DNA of 64,000 bases. Origin: Phyllobacterium brassicacearum. Its GTDB lineage: Bacteria; Pseudomonadota; Alphaproteobacteria; Rhizobiales; Rhizobiaceae. The translations under genes were made by a program, and so were the position numbers. The DNA lies in contig NZ_PGGO01000006.1 in the NCBI RefSeq assembly GCF_003010955.1, forward strand, positions 124,001 to 188,000. The letters run 5' to 3'. Positions 36,682 to 46,458 of this stretch are shown here, one piece after another. The notes under the pieces are model-generated. The model was not told where the DNA came from and made no database searches. It worked only from the letters and a program-made list of their open reading frames with translations. Every line of letters begins with the position of its first letter. The first letter of the stretch is position 1.

Positions 36682-37605
36682 ATGGCAAAACATCCGGTTC
36701 TCGTGCTCGGCCCGCTTATGCCCTATCTGCTCGAAGAGCTGGAAAGGCGCTATGCGGTCGAGAGACTGTACGAGGAGAAGGATGCCCTTGGCTTTTTGCA
36801 GCAGAATGCAGCACGTTTTCGCGCAGCGGTGACCAGTACGTTTACGGGACTGAAGGCTGACATGATCGACCTGCTGCCCGCCGTTGAAATTGTCTCTTCC
36901 TTTGGTGTTGGTACGGACTCGCTGGATGTAGCCTATGCAAACAAGAAGGGAATCAAGGTCGCCAACACGCCAGATGTACTGAATGAGGACACGGCAAACA
37001 TGGCAATTGCGCTGTTGCTCGCCACGACCCGCGATATCGTTGCCAATGACCGTTTCGTGCGGGAAGGGCGGTGGGCGAGGGGCGAAACTCCACCGCTAGC
37101 GCAAGGGATAGAAGGCAAGAAGGTCGGATTGGTCGGTCTCGGCCGCATTGGCAGTGTTATTGCCGAGAAGCTATTGGCTTTCGGCTGTGATGTCACCTAC
37201 CACACCCGCAACAAGAAGCCCGACGTGTCATATAATCATTGTGCTGATCTGGTCGCGATGGCCCGTGATTGTGCAGTGCTGATCGCGATTTTGCCGGGCG
37301 GCGACGCGACACAGGGAATAATTTCTCGAGAGGTCCTGCAGGCACTTGGGTCCAAGGGGACCTTCATCAATATCGCCCGTGGAAGCGTGGTGGATGAGGT
37401 GGCGCTGGTGGAATTGCTACAATCGGGCGGACTTGGCCGCGCGGGTCTCGACGTGTTCGCCGATGAACCGAGGGCGCCTGAAGCGCTGTTCGCCCTCGAT
37501 AATGTTGTCCTTCAACCGCACATGGGCAGCGCTACGGTAGAAACCCGGGAGGCCATGGCCGACCGGGTCGTTTCCAACCTCGAGAACTATTTCGGGGCCA
37601 AATAA
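36682..37605 (+). CDS. D-2-hydroxyacid dehydrogenase (glyoxylate/hydroxypyruvate reductase type)
   Basis: NAD(P)-dependent enzyme of 307 residues. The dinucleotide motif is KVGLVGLGRIGSVIAEKL (about 146-163), the catalytic Arg is in INIARGSVVDEVAL (about 230), the Glu in DVFADEPRAPEALF, and the His in LQPHMGSATVETRE. The short form without an ACT domain and the VSSFGVGTDSLDV substrate loop fit glyoxylate/hydroxypyruvate or 2-ketogluconate reductases. ATG 36682 has AAAGGA ten bases upstream and is preferred to 36637. Its neighbour lldD also acts on a 2-hydroxyacid, so the pair may share a substrate context. Confidence 0.9.
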   Translation: MAKHPVLVLGPLMPYLLEELERRYAVERLYEEKDALGFLQQNAARFRAAVTSTFTGLKADMIDLLPAVEIVSSFGVGTDSLDVAYANKKGIKVANTPDVLNEDTANMAIALLLATTRDIVANDRFVREGRWARGETPPLAQGIEGKKVGLVGLGRIGSVIAEKLLAFGCDVTYHTRNKKPDVSYNHCADLVAMARDCAVLIAILPGGDATQGIISREVLQALGSKGTFINIARGSVVDEVALVELLQSGGLGRAGLDVFADEPRAPEALFALDNVVLQPHMGSATVETREAMADRVVSNLENYFGAK

Positions 37606-37616
37606 GGCCGAACGCC

Positions 37617-38471
37617 CTAGCCGAAAACCACCGTCTTGTGGCCGTTGAGCATGACGCGGGATTCGAGGTGTTTCTTCACCGCCCGTGCCAGCACCCGGCT
37701 TTCGATGTCGCGGCCTGTGGCGACGAAATCCTCGGCGCTCATGGCATGGCTGACCCGCTCGGTCTCCTGCTCGATGATCGGACCCTCGTCGAGATCCGGG
37801 GTGACATAGTGCGCCGTGGCACCGATCAGCTTCACCCCGCGCTCATGCGCCTGGTGATAGGGCTTCGCCCCCTTGAAGCTCGGCAGGAAGGAGTGGTGGA
37901 TGTTGATCACCTTGCCGTAAAGCCGCTTGGAGAGATTGTCGGACAGCACCTGCATGTAGCGAGCAAGGATGACGAGATCGGCGCCACTGTCCTTGACGAT
38001 CTTCAAGAGCGTCTCTTCCTGCTCCTTCTTGTTGTCCTTATTCACCTGCAAGACGTGATAGGGGATGCCCTCATGCTCGGCAAAGCGGCGGCTGTCCTCA
38101 TGGTTGGAGACGATCGCCGCCACCTCGGCATCGAGCCAGCCGACCTTGATCTGGTAGAACAGGTGCAGCAGTGCATGGTCGAACTTCGACACCATGATGA
38201 TGATCTTCGGCTTCTTGGCCTGATCGACCAGGGTCGTCTTCATGTCGAAGCGGTCAATGGCCGGCTTGAGCGCCCGTTCCACGTCGTCCTTGGTCGTGCC
38301 TTCGGCAGCGGTAAAGGCAATGCGCATGAAGAAGCGGTTGGTCTGCCGGTCCCAGAACTGGTTGCTCTCGGCAATATTGGCATCCATACCAGCAAGTTCC
38401 GTCGTCACCGAAGCGACGATGCCGGGACGATCTTCACAGGAGAGAGTAAGCACGTAATTCTTGTCTGGCAT
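37617..38471 (-). CDS. purU: formyltetrahydrofolate deformylase PurU
   Basis: Enzyme of 284 residues hydrolysing 10-formyl-THF to THF and formate, balancing one-carbon pools. An N-terminal ACT domain (about 1-80, LTLSCEDRPGIVASVTTELA) is followed by the formyltransferase-like domain. Its active site has NIHHSFLPSFKGAKPYHQAH (about 219-238; His) and the Asp in HYVTPDLDEGPIIEQE. Start ATG 38471 is preceded by CCGGAG and gives the normal length; the frame from 38603 adds 44 unrelated residues. It converges on the hydroxyacid dehydrogenase, with an 11-base gap. Confidence 0.95.
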   Translation of the reverse strand: MPDKNYVLTLSCEDRPGIVASVTTELAGMDANIAESNQFWDRQTNRFFMRIAFTAAEGTTKDDVERALKPAIDRFDMKTTLVDQAKKPKIIIMVSKFDHALLHLFYQIKVGWLDAEVAAIVSNHEDSRRFAEHEGIPYHVLQVNKDNKKEQEETLLKIVKDSGADLVILARYMQVLSDNLSKRLYGKVINIHHSFLPSFKGAKPYHQAHERGVKLIGATAHYVTPDLDEGPIIEQETERVSHAMSAEDFVATGRDIESRVLARAVKKHLESRVMLNGHKTVVFG

Positions 38472-38621
38472 GGGAACTCCGGATGCAGCCGATCTGATCT
38501 TTGAGAGATCATAGTGAGCGGTTTTGAACGGCGTCGACACAAAAGCGAAGCGCTCAGTCCTTTTTCCGGCATCTGGCGGACGGCTCAAATGATCTTTCTT
38601 CAATAGATCATGAGCTTTGCC

Positions 38622-40046
38622 TCAGGTCTTCGGCTTGGTCCCGTACCAGCGCGGCGTATAGACCCATTTGCCGCCCTCGGTGCGGTCGAAGCTACGGGTG
38701 AGGGAAGAGCCGACGATGATCACCGTCCGCATGTCCACCTGCTGCGGTGTCAGTTCCGCAAGTGTAATGACTCGCAAAGTTTCTCCTGGCCGGCCTATAT
38801 CGCGGCCAAGGACGATTGGCGTGTCGGGACTACGGTAATGGCGCAGGATCTCGATGGCGCGCGGCAACTGCCATGGCCGGGGCTTCGATATCGGATTGTA
38901 GAAAGCCATGGCGAGATCGGCTTCGGCCGCCAGCGCAATGCGCTTTTCGATGATGTCCCACGGCTTGAGATTGTCGGACAGGGATAGAATGCAGAAATCA
39001 TGGCCAAGTGGCGCGCCGCTGCGGCTCGCCGCCGCGAGGGCTGCCGAAACACCGGGAATGATCTCAAGCTCGACTGCGTGCCAGGCGGGATTTTCAGATT
39101 CGTGCAGCGCTTCGACTACAGCGGCCGCCATGGCGAACACACCAGGATCACCAGAGGAAATCATCACCACAAACCTACCTGCTGCAGCAAGTTCGAACGC
39201 ATGGCGTGCCCGCTGCATCTCCTCGCGATTGTCGGTCATGTGAACAGTCTGGTCGGGGCGGAATGGGCCGGCCATCCGTACATATGTTTCGTAGCCGAGC
39301 ACGACTTCGGCGCGCTGCAATTCCTGTTTGACGGCAGGAACCATGAGACTGGGATCACCCGGGCCTAAACCAACGACTGCAAGCCTTCCGTTTTTGCGGC
39401 CGGCATCGCTGGGGTCTGCGAACGCTTCCGGCTGGAAAATCAGCTCACCCTTTAGTGGCGTCACCTTTTCCGTAGTCACACGGATAAGGAGTTCGCCATG
39501 ATCATCCAAAGGCAGGCGCGCGTCCCGGAGCCAAGGCGCATCCCCCTCGATCCTGACTGTCTTGCCTGCAAGCATATCTGCGATGAAGGTCTTGGCGTCC
39601 CCAGGATTCTGCAATTGGAAACCAGAAGGCGGGTTCAAGAGACAGGTGCCAAACCGGAGTTCACCCGAGGTCGTGATAGCAGGAGCTACCTCGAGGGTTC
39701 GCCCAATTTCCCGGGCGAGCACGTTGACGCCTGTTGTTCCGCCTAATAGCGGCACGACGGCACTGCCGTCATCGGCAACAGCGAGCACGGGCGGTTCTGC
39801 CCCCTGGTTTCCTAACACTGAAGCCAATGACCGGATGGTAATACCAGCAGAACACAGGGCGATGATTGGATGGCCCGTCTGATACTGCTGGCGGATGGTC
39901 TCGCCAAAATTGCCGAAGTGGACGTCGGCTCCGACGACGCGCCCCTCAAGCCCGTGGATGCTCGCCTCGGGCAGATCCGCCTTGATACGCAGCGCCGTTT
40001 CCATGCCGAGTGCTGATAGGACAAGGATGACTGGTCCAGCGGTCAT
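38622..40046 (-). CDS. cobJ: CbiG N-terminal domain fused to precorrin-3B C17-methyltransferase CobJ
   Basis: Protein of 474 residues. About 1-215 resemble the N-terminal and middle CbiG regions ([53 protein letters not shown]). About 225-474 are a tetrapyrrole methylase of the CobJ type ([60 protein letters not shown]). CobJ uses SAM to methylate C17 and contract the corrin ring. The CbiG-like part is puzzling in an oxygen-dependent pathway, where CobG prepares the substrate. Its start overlaps cobI by ATGA. Confidence 0.9.
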   Translation of the reverse strand: MTAGPVILVLSALGMETALRIKADLPEASIHGLEGRVVGADVHFGNFGETIRQQYQTGHPIIALCSAGITIRSLASVLGNQGAEPPVLAVADDGSAVVPLLGGTTGVNVLAREIGRTLEVAPAITTSGELRFGTCLLNPPSGFQLQNPGDAKTFIADMLAGKTVRIEGDAPWLRDARLPLDDHGELLIRVTTEKVTPLKGELIFQPEAFADPSDAGRKNGRLAVVGLGPGDPSLMVPAVKQELQRAEVVLGYETYVRMAGPFRPDQTVHMTDNREEMQRARHAFELAAAGRFVVMISSGDPGVFAMAAAVVEALHESENPAWHAVELEIIPGVSAALAAASRSGAPLGHDFCILSLSDNLKPWDIIEKRIALAAEADLAMAFYNPISKPRPWQLPRAIEILRHYRSPDTPIVLGRDIGRPGETLRVITLAELTPQQVDMRTVIIVGSSLTRSFDRTEGGKWVYTPRWYGTKPKT

Positions 40047-40783
40047 TCGCCACCACCTTGCCATCTATCGCCAGGCACCAGAATGAGCGAAAAATAAGGA
40101 GAGGATTCGGGGTCGACATCCGCCAGGGGCACTATGCGTTGAGCATCCATGGTTGCGCGCTCGACGTAAAGTGCGCGGTCCATCAATCCAAGTTCTCCAA
40201 TCACGCTGCGCACCTTTGCAAGGTTCTTGCCGAGTTTCATGATGGCAGCAGCCTCGGTCGCGGCGAGTTTGGTTCTCAAGTCTTCGGCGGGCAATACCCC
40301 CGACAGGACCGTCAGTGTCTGGTTACGGTAAACGAGCGGGGCGCCTAGGACAGCTGCGCCGCCCAGAATTGAGCAGACGCCTGGCACGACTTCGGTCTCA
40401 TAGTCCTCGGCCAACCGGTCATGGATGTACATGAACGAGCCGTAGAAAAATGGATCACCTTCGGCGATGACTGCCACATCGTTACCAGCATCCAGATACT
40501 CGCGCAGAAGACCGGTGATCTCGCCATAGAAATCACTGACGATGGATTCGTAGTTCATGTGAGCGGGCAATATTTCCGTCGTCACCGGGTAGATGAGCGG
40601 CACGAGCAGCTGCTTTTCGTCGAGATAGCGTTCAACGATCGTCAGGGCGTTGCCCTTCTTGCCCTTCGCTGCATGGTAGGCAACCACCGGCGCTGCCTGT
40701 AGCAGGCGCAAGGCTTTCAAGGTAATGAGTTCAGGATCGCCGGGGCCAACGCCCAGCCCGAAGAGCCGGCCCTTCTGCGGCAT
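40043..40783 (-). CDS. cobI: precorrin-2 C20-methyltransferase CobI
   Basis: SAM-dependent methylase of 246 residues converting precorrin-2 to precorrin-3A. The tetrapyrrole methylase motifs are [20 protein letters not shown] (about 10-29), [20 protein letters not shown] (about 103-122) and [20 protein letters not shown]. It couples by overlapping stop/start codons to cobJ (ATGA) and cobH (TAATG). Confidence 0.95.
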   Translation of the reverse strand: MPQKGRLFGLGVGPGDPELITLKALRLLQAAPVVAYHAAKGKKGNALTIVERYLDEKQLLVPLIYPVTTEILPAHMNYESIVSDFYGEITGLLREYLDAGNDVAVIAEGDPFFYGSFMYIHDRLAEDYETEVVPGVCSILGGAAVLGAPLVYRNQTLTVLSGVLPAEDLRTKLAATEAAAIMKLGKNLAKVRSVIGELGLMDRALYVERATMDAQRIVPLADVDPESSPYFSLILVPGDRWQGGGE

Positions 40784-41409
40784 TATTCCTTCTCCGAAGC
40801 AAGCGCGTTGATCGCTGCGGCCGCCATGGCGCTACCACCGCGTCGCCCATGGACAACAACATAGGGAACACCGCGGCTATTCTCGGCAAGTGCAACCTTG
40901 GACTCCATCGCGCCGACAAAACCGACGGGAAAGCCAAGAATAAGTGCGGGCTTCGGAGCGCCGTCATCGATCATTTCCAGGAGGCGGAACAGAGCGGTTG
41001 GCGCATTTCCGAACGCGACAACGGCTCCCCCCAGATGCGGGCGCCACAATTCCAGCGCTGCGGCCGAACGTGTATTGCCCATATCGCTCGCCAGAGTCGT
41101 AACCGAGGGATCGCTTAATGTGCAGATCACTTCGTTGTTGACGGGCAAGCGTGAACGGGTGACGCCTTCCGCTACCATGCGCGCATCACAAAGGATCGGT
41201 GCGCCAATGAGCAGCGCATTGCGACCCGCCGTTGCGGCTCCGTCGGAAAATGCCAGGTCCTGAATCACATCGACCATGCCGCACGCATGGGCAACGCGAA
41301 CAGCGAGTTTCTCAAGATCGGCCGGGATGCGGCTAAGATCGGCCTCGGAACGAATGATGGCGAAGGAACGATCGTAGATCGCCTGACCGTCGCGAATATA
41401 GTCAAGCAT
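40783..41409 (-). CDS. cobH: precorrin-8X methylmutase CobH
   Basis: Enzyme of 208 residues that moves the C11 methyl to C12, giving hydrogenobyrinate. Typical phrases are [20 protein letters not shown] (about 6-25), [20 protein letters not shown] (catalytic His about 41) and [17 protein letters not shown]. It overlaps cobG by eight bases upstream and couples with cobI through a TAATG overlap. Confidence 0.95.
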   Translation of the reverse strand: MLDYIRDGQAIYDRSFAIIRSEADLSRIPADLEKLAVRVAHACGMVDVIQDLAFSDGAATAGRNALLIGAPILCDARMVAEGVTRSRLPVNNEVICTLSDPSVTTLASDMGNTRSAAALELWRPHLGGAVVAFGNAPTALFRLLEMIDDGAPKPALILGFPVGFVGAMESKVALAENSRGVPYVVVHGRRGGSAMAAAAINALASEKE

Positions 41410-42793
41410 GCAGTGGCCCCCCAGAGCCGGAATTTCGGCCGATCAGTTCGGCGGCTTCCTCGATAGTAACATTCGCAGCCAATAGCTTGCCAAAACGCGA
41501 CGGTCCATTGGTCGCGCGAAGAAAGATGTCATAATGTCCAGTTGACGTTGCGACCAGTGTGACCGGTCTCGCCGATGGCGAGGCGCATGATTTGCTGCAG
41601 CCGCTCATATGAATAGGCGGAATGTCCGCTTCCCCGTCCAACAATGCCGCAAGTTTCAATCCGTCGGCCTGCGTTGCTGCGAGGGCCGACCCGCATCCCG
41701 CTGACCCGGAGCAACTTATCATGGTTGCGAGGGGCTGCTCTGGATCGGCGCCGAGCCCAAGCGAAACGAGATCGGTGAGGGCGGCTGTCGCGTCGTCGCG
41801 AGAGACTTCCGGCAACAGGACGCTCTGCCAGGGTGTCATGCGCAATATGCCGTTGCTGTATCTGTCGGCGAGGCCGGCGAGCGATCGCAGGAGGTCCGGA
41901 TTCAGCCGACCGAGTTTGGGCATGGCTCCTACTAGCCGGGTCGCGCCATCGCATTCGTTCCAGATACCAAGATGACCGTTAGGCTTCGGCAATGCTCTTC
42001 GCCAACCGGCAAGTTCTTCGCTCCGGACCGGGAAACCGGCACATGTTTCGATGCGCTCGGCAAGGCCCTCGGTTCTGGCGCCTGTGATCATGTGGCGCAT
42101 GCGCGAAGCCGCCGGGTGGCGTTTGTTCCAATCGACGAACGCATCGAGAGTGATGGTCATGAGATCAAATGCTTGGCTGCCAGCGACAACTCCGAGAGCA
42201 GGCTGGTCTTCTGCCTGCGTCGGCGGTGCGCCGGCAGCACCAAAGGCATAAGCGGATGATGGGTTGTCCGGATCGATCGGGCACAACCAGAGATCATGCG
42301 GGTGATCAACCATGGCGAGGTCTTCGCCACCATCGATGAGCAGAGAGAATTTTGGCGACAGCCCTTCATAGCGTGGATTGGTTTGCAGTTCGGTCAAGAG
42401 GCGCGTCGCCAGTGGCCTTACGTCGATCTTGCCTTTGCTATGACCGGCGATCGGGCTGATCATGACGTTGCGGACATCATCGCCCTTGTCAGTCAGTGGA
42501 CCAAGGCCTGCAGCCAACAGCTGTGCGATCAGCGCGTTCTCTGTCTCCGGACGGACCCCCCGGATCTGTAGATTGGCGCGATTGGTAATTTCAATGACGC
42601 CGTTTCCAAAACGTTGCGCCGCGTCCGCCACGCTCCGCGCTTGACCGGCGCTAAGGTTGCCGAACGTCAGCTTGACCCGGCAGATCGAACCGTCGAGCGC
42701 TTTCGCCATCCGGAATAGTCCCGGACAGGCGGAACGCCGGTCTTCGACGGAATAAGGCAGGGCATGTCTGGATAGCTGGTCCATGGTGTTCAT
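41402..42793 (-). CDS. cobG: precorrin-3B synthase CobG
   Basis: Oxygen-dependent monooxygenase of 463 residues with a 4Fe-4S cluster and nitrite/sulfite reductase-like halves, which marks the aerobic cobalamin route. The N-terminal half-domain has SACPGLFRMAKALDGSICRV; the cluster Cys lie in SCSGSAGCGSALA (about 379-391) and MSGCSKSCASPSARPV (about 417-432). ATG 42793 (MNTMDQLSRH) gives the family length; the frame from 42916 adds a basic, unrelated stretch. It leads cobG-H-I-J. Confidence 0.92.
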   Translation of the reverse strand: MNTMDQLSRHALPYSVEDRRSACPGLFRMAKALDGSICRVKLTFGNLSAGQARSVADAAQRFGNGVIEITNRANLQIRGVRPETENALIAQLLAAGLGPLTDKGDDVRNVMISPIAGHSKGKIDVRPLATRLLTELQTNPRYEGLSPKFSLLIDGGEDLAMVDHPHDLWLCPIDPDNPSSAYAFGAAGAPPTQAEDQPALGVVAGSQAFDLMTITLDAFVDWNKRHPAASRMRHMITGARTEGLAERIETCAGFPVRSEELAGWRRALPKPNGHLGIWNECDGATRLVGAMPKLGRLNPDLLRSLAGLADRYSNGILRMTPWQSVLLPEVSRDDATAALTDLVSLGLGADPEQPLATMISCSGSAGCGSALAATQADGLKLAALLDGEADIPPIHMSGCSKSCASPSARPVTLVATSTGHYDIFLRATNGPSRFGKLLAANVTIEEAAELIGRNSGSGGPLHA

Positions 42794-42942
42794 GGTTTTA
42801 CAGGATCGCTTGGGGCATGCCAATCGTTCTCGTTGAGCACTTCGTTGACCCATAGGATGCTTTCGGGCATGCATAGCGACTATTTTCACGCAGTTCCGGA
42901 CGGAAAACCGCTTCACACTTTTCCTGGAATTGCTTTAAATCA

Positions 42943-44169
42943 ATGGAACGCATTATGACGCAGTGGCTGACGGTTATCGGGATTGGTGAAGATGGGTATG
43001 ACGGTCTTGGCCAGAATGCCCGGCAAGTCCTGGCCGGTGCAAGGACGGTGTTTGGCGGCAAGCGTCATCTTGAACTCCTGCCGGCTGAGGTGGTCGCCAG
43101 GCGTGTGACCTGGCCGACACCATTTTCCGATGCCTACGCCATGCTGCTTGCCCTGCGGGGGGAGCCTGTTGCGGTACTGGCCAGCGGCGACCCGATGCAT
43201 TTCGGCATGGGCGCAGCGCTAACGCGGTATGTCGAAGCTGAGGAAATGCGGATCCTTCCGGCACCCTCTGCATTCTCGCTCGCAGCTGCAGCGATGGGGT
43301 GGCCGATACAGGATATCCAACTGCTCAGTGTGCATGGCAGGCCTGTAGAAACACTGTTCAAGGCGTTTGTACCGGGCGCTAGATTGCTCATTCTCAGCAA
43401 CGATGGAGGTACACCGGAACAGGTGGCCCGAATGCTGAGCCAAAGTGGATTTCAATCCGCGCGTCTCACCGTGCTTGAACACATGGGCAGCGATGCGGAG
43501 CGGCACATCGAGGGCATGGCCAGCGCATGGGGACATCCTCGCTGCGCAGACCTTAACGTTCTGGCGGTGGATTGCGGATTTACTGCCTCGTCGGCTCGGG
43601 CCTATTCGACATTGGCCGGACTGCCAGACGACGCCTTTGAACATGACGGACAATTGACCAAGCGGGATATTCGCGCAGTCACGTTGGCGCATCTTGCACC
43701 GCTTCCGGGCCAATTGCTTTGGGATGTTGGCGCTGGTTGCGGTTCAATCGGCATCGAGTGGATGCGCGCCCATCCCGCCTGCCGGACGCTGGCCATCGAA
43801 GCAGATAGCAAGCGTCAGGAACTGATCCTTCGCAACAGTCACGCGCTCGGCGTACCCGATCTGAAACTGGTCCGGGGGAAAGCACCGGCTGCGCTCGCGG
43901 GTCTCATGGCTCCCGACGCAATTTTCATCGGTGGCGGTGTCACGGATGATGGCGTGATGCAAACATGCTGGGAATGTTTGAAACCGGGCGGGCGGCTGGT
44001 AGCCAATGCCGTAACGATCCAGAGTGAAATGACGCTGATCCGTTGGCGCGATACCTATGGCGGCGATCTGACAAAACTCGGTGTTTCGCATGCTCAGCCG
44101 CTTGGAAGCTTTGATACGTGGCGCGCCGTCTTACCGGTGACGGTCTATTCAGTGAACAAGCCAGATTGA
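42943..44169 (+). CDS. cobL: precorrin-6Y C5,15-methyltransferase (decarboxylating) CobL
   Basis: Bifunctional enzyme of 408 residues. The N-terminal CbiE-like methylase (about 1-215) has [20 protein letters not shown] and [18 protein letters not shown]. The C-terminal CbiT-like methylase (about 235-408) has [20 protein letters not shown]. It methylates C5 and C15 and decarboxylates the acetate side chain. A second in-frame ATG lies at 42955. It is divergent from cobG across 149 bases, and no cobalamin riboswitch is visible there. cobK and cobM do not follow it. Confidence 0.94.
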   Translation: MERIMTQWLTVIGIGEDGYDGLGQNARQVLAGARTVFGGKRHLELLPAEVVARRVTWPTPFSDAYAMLLALRGEPVAVLASGDPMHFGMGAALTRYVEAEEMRILPAPSAFSLAAAAMGWPIQDIQLLSVHGRPVETLFKAFVPGARLLILSNDGGTPEQVARMLSQSGFQSARLTVLEHMGSDAERHIEGMASAWGHPRCADLNVLAVDCGFTASSARAYSTLAGLPDDAFEHDGQLTKRDIRAVTLAHLAPLPGQLLWDVGAGCGSIGIEWMRAHPACRTLAIEADSKRQELILRNSHALGVPDLKLVRGKAPAALAGLMAPDAIFIGGGVTDDGVMQTCWECLKPGGRLVANAVTIQSEMTLIRWRDTYGGDLTKLGVSHAQPLGSFDTWRAVLPVTVYSVNKPD

Positions 44170-44235
44170 TCGAATCGATTGAATCCAACGACACGACAGG
44201 ATGAAGACAGGTTTGTGGCGTCTAAGGGTGGTGGG

Positions 44236-44247
44236 AGATTGCAATCT
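44236..44247. promoter_or_regulatory. perfect 12-bp palindrome upstream of the DUF475 gene
   Basis: AGATTGCAATCT is fully self-complementary and lies 110 bases before the DUF475 start, in a 187-base gene-free stretch. Shape fits a dimeric repressor operator; the regulator is unknown. Confidence 0.3.
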
Positions 44248-44356
44248 GATGTGAATTCATGTTCAAACGGCGCATAAGCACCGCCTTCCGGTGGATATCG
44301 CTGTGCTGAATTCCCATCTTTGAAAGCAATCAGGGAGTCTCAAGCAGGATCTATAT

Positions 44357-45403
44357 ATGGCAACCTATAAATATTTCACATGGCCGATTGTTTTTACATT
44401 TGTAGGACTGGTGCTCGGCACATGGATAGGCTTCGTCTATTCCGGAACAGTGCAGGGCGCGCTTTCGGTTCTATTTATATGTGCTGTCCTTGGTATTCTT
44501 GAAATTTCGCTGTCTTTCGACAACGCGATCGTCAATGCCAAGATACTGCGTGACATGACGCCTGTCTGGCAGCATCGCTTCCTGACGTGGGGCATCATCA
44601 TTGCGGTGTTCGGAATGAGAATCATATTTCCGCTGGCGATCGTGGCGATCGCCGCGTGGATCGATCCCATCTCCGCATTGAAGCTCGCGGTCTCCAACCC
44701 GGAAGAATATGCGCGGATCATGCAGGAGGCACATGTCGGCATTGCTGCTTTTGGCGGCACGTTTTTGTTGATGGTCGGACTTAAGTTCTTTTTCGACCAT
44801 GAGAAAGACGTGCACTGGATTCGAGTGGTCGAGGCCCATGCGTCGCGTTTTGCATCGGTGCAAGGCATCGAGGTTGCCGTAGCTCTCATCCTCATCATTT
44901 TCTTTTCGCAGCAGCTGGAAGGAGAGGAGTCCATTACTTTCCTGACGTCCGCAATTTACGGGCTGCTGACCTTCCTTGTCGTCGAAGGATTGGGTGCCAT
45001 ACTCGATGCGACGCAGGAACAGATGGACAGCATTCACAAGGGCGGCCTTGGCGCTTTCCTCTATCTGGAAATGCTCGATGCCAGCTTCTCATTTGACGGC
45101 GTCATCGGCGCCTTCGCACTGTCGACCAATCTGTTTGTGATCGCGATAGGTCTTGGTATTGGCGCGTTTTACGTGCGAGCGCTCACCATCATGATGGTGG
45201 ACAAGGAAACGCTTGGTCAGTACCGGTACCTCGAGCATGGGGCCTTCTACGCCATCCTGGTTCTGGCTGTAATCATGTATTGCCAAACGTTGTTCCACAT
45301 CCCGGAAGTAATTACGGGCCTCATTGGTGCTGCCCTGATCTTCTTTTCGCTTTGGTCGTCGATCGTCTATCGCCGGCGAAATGGAGAGGCACAGGAAGCC
45401 TGA
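44357..45403 (+). CDS. DUF475 (TerC-like) integral membrane protein
   Basis: Membrane protein of 348 residues with about nine helices. The TerC-type acidic motifs occur twice: EISLSFDNAIVNAKILRDMT (about 49-68) and EMLDASFSFDGVIGAFALST (about 238-257), each with Asp in a helix, as in metal-ion exporters of the TerC/YkoY/Alx superfamily. Manganese or another divalent ion is plausible but not shown. I see no yybP-ykoY riboswitch in its leader. A long hairpin lies between it and mscS. Confidence 0.85.
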   Translation: MATYKYFTWPIVFTFVGLVLGTWIGFVYSGTVQGALSVLFICAVLGILEISLSFDNAIVNAKILRDMTPVWQHRFLTWGIIIAVFGMRIIFPLAIVAIAAWIDPISALKLAVSNPEEYARIMQEAHVGIAAFGGTFLLMVGLKFFFDHEKDVHWIRVVEAHASRFASVQGIEVAVALILIIFFSQQLEGEESITFLTSAIYGLLTFLVVEGLGAILDATQEQMDSIHKGGLGAFLYLEMLDASFSFDGVIGAFALSTNLFVIAIGLGIGAFYVRALTIMMVDKETLGQYRYLEHGAFYAILVLAVIMYCQTLFHIPEVITGLIGAALIFFSLWSSIVYRRRNGEAQEA

Positions 45404-45414
45404 TGGTCCGCTAA

Positions 45415-45469
45415 CAAGAAGGCTCGGCCTGGAGGAACCAATGGCTCCTCAGCAACCGGGCCCTTCTTG
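45415..45469 (+). other. long imperfect hairpin between the DUF475 and mscS genes
   Basis: CAAGAAGG (45415-45422) pairs perfectly with CCTTCTTG (45462-45469), then CTCGG with CCGGG. An inner arm GAGGAACC (45432-45439) pairs with GGCTCCTC (45443-45450) with one mismatch. In all about 20 pairs form across 55 bases. No T tract follows on either strand. It sits 20 bases before the mscS start and may be an mRNA processing or translation-control element. Confidence 0.6.
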
Positions 45470-45489
45470 CCGAAACGGAGAATTGTCTT

Positions 45490-46287
45490 ATGGAACTTGA
45501 TCCCGAGAATGCAATTTCCGCTATCCAAACGGGCATTCAGCAGGCAAGCACCCTGATTGTAACCTATTCGTTTTCGGTTCTTGGAGCGATTCTCCTGCTA
45601 GTCATCGGGTTTGTCGTTGCTGGCCTCGTGGAGCGCTGGGTCTATGCTGGACTTGGACAGGTAAGCGGCTTTGACCTGACGCTGAGACGCTTCTTTTCGA
45701 AGATTGCGCGCTATATCGTGCTCGGTCTCATCGTGGTCATGGTGCTCGGCCAGTTTGGTATCCAGACGGCCTCGGTCATAGCCGCGATCGGTGCCGTCGG
45801 TCTTGCTATCGGTCTGGCTCTCCAGGGCACGCTGCAGAATATTGCAGCGGGGATCATGCTTCTCGCCCTGCGCCCGCTGCGTATTGGCGAGTATGTCGAA
45901 GTGGGCAGTGTTGCAGGGACAGTCGAGGAAATCGGGCTCTTTGCAACAAGGCTGCGCGCAGCTGACGGTGTTTACGTTTTGGCTCCTAATTCGACACTTT
46001 GGACGCAGCCGGTCAAAAACTTCACGCGGAACGGCGCGCGACGCAACGACATCACCATCACCGTATCCAATGTGGATGACGTCGAAAGTATTCAGAAGTC
46101 GCTGCTTGAGCTGGCCGAACGCGATGCACGTGTAAAAACGGATCCGCCGCCTTCAGCATTCATTGCCGAACTGGGTGATACTACCGCAGCGATCACCCTG
46201 CGTTACTGGACATCCGTTGGCGATTTCCTCGCGACCAAAGCAGAATTGAACAGGGGCGCAAGGAACGCGCTGAACGCCAACGTCTAG
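45490..46287 (+). CDS. small-conductance mechanosensitive channel (MscS family)
   Basis: Inner-membrane channel of 265 residues. About three N-terminal helices (about 20-105) end in the pore helix AIGAVGLAIGLALQGTLQNI (about 97-116), rich in Gly/Ala as in MscS TM3. The cytoplasmic beta domain (about 125-190) has LRPLRIGEYVEVGSVAGTVE, and an alpha/beta C-terminus completes it. It opens under membrane tension on hypo-osmotic shock. It has 86 bases to the DUF475 gene and is probably co-transcribed. Confidence 0.92.
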   Translation: MELDPENAISAIQTGIQQASTLIVTYSFSVLGAILLLVIGFVVAGLVERWVYAGLGQVSGFDLTLRRFFSKIARYIVLGLIVVMVLGQFGIQTASVIAAIGAVGLAIGLALQGTLQNIAAGIMLLALRPLRIGEYVEVGSVAGTVEEIGLFATRLRAADGVYVLAPNSTLWTQPVKNFTRNGARRNDITITVSNVDDVESIQKSLLELAERDARVKTDPPPSAFIAELGDTTAAITLRYWTSVGDFLATKAELNRGARNALNANV

Positions 46288-46304
46288 ATTCATTTGGAAA
46301 GAAT

Positions 46305-46381
46305 TGGTGATCCCGACTGGATTCGAACCAGTGGCCTACAGATTAGGAATCTGTCGCTCTATCCTACTGAGCTACGGGACC
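46305..46381 (-). tRNA. tRNA-Arg (anticodon CCT)
   Basis: On the minus strand a 77-nt cloverleaf with encoded CCA. The acceptor GGTCCCG pairs with CGGGATC, the anticodon stem ACAGA/TCTGT encloses TTCCTAA (anticodon CCT), and the T loop has GGTTCGAATCC. It reads AGG codons. Confidence 0.96.
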
Positions 46382-46458
46382 ATACGACCTGACATACTGG
46401 TTTTCGGTGCGGACGCCAAGTCAGAAGATGCACCGAAATTCGAGTATTGTAGTGACAA

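Noticed and set aside
37638-38504. 288-residue plus-strand frame
   Set aside because: Antisense to purU, whose active-site motifs are intact.
44170-44356. yybP-ykoY manganese riboswitch before the TerC-like gene
   Set aside because: The conserved opening and internal motifs of that riboswitch are not seen.
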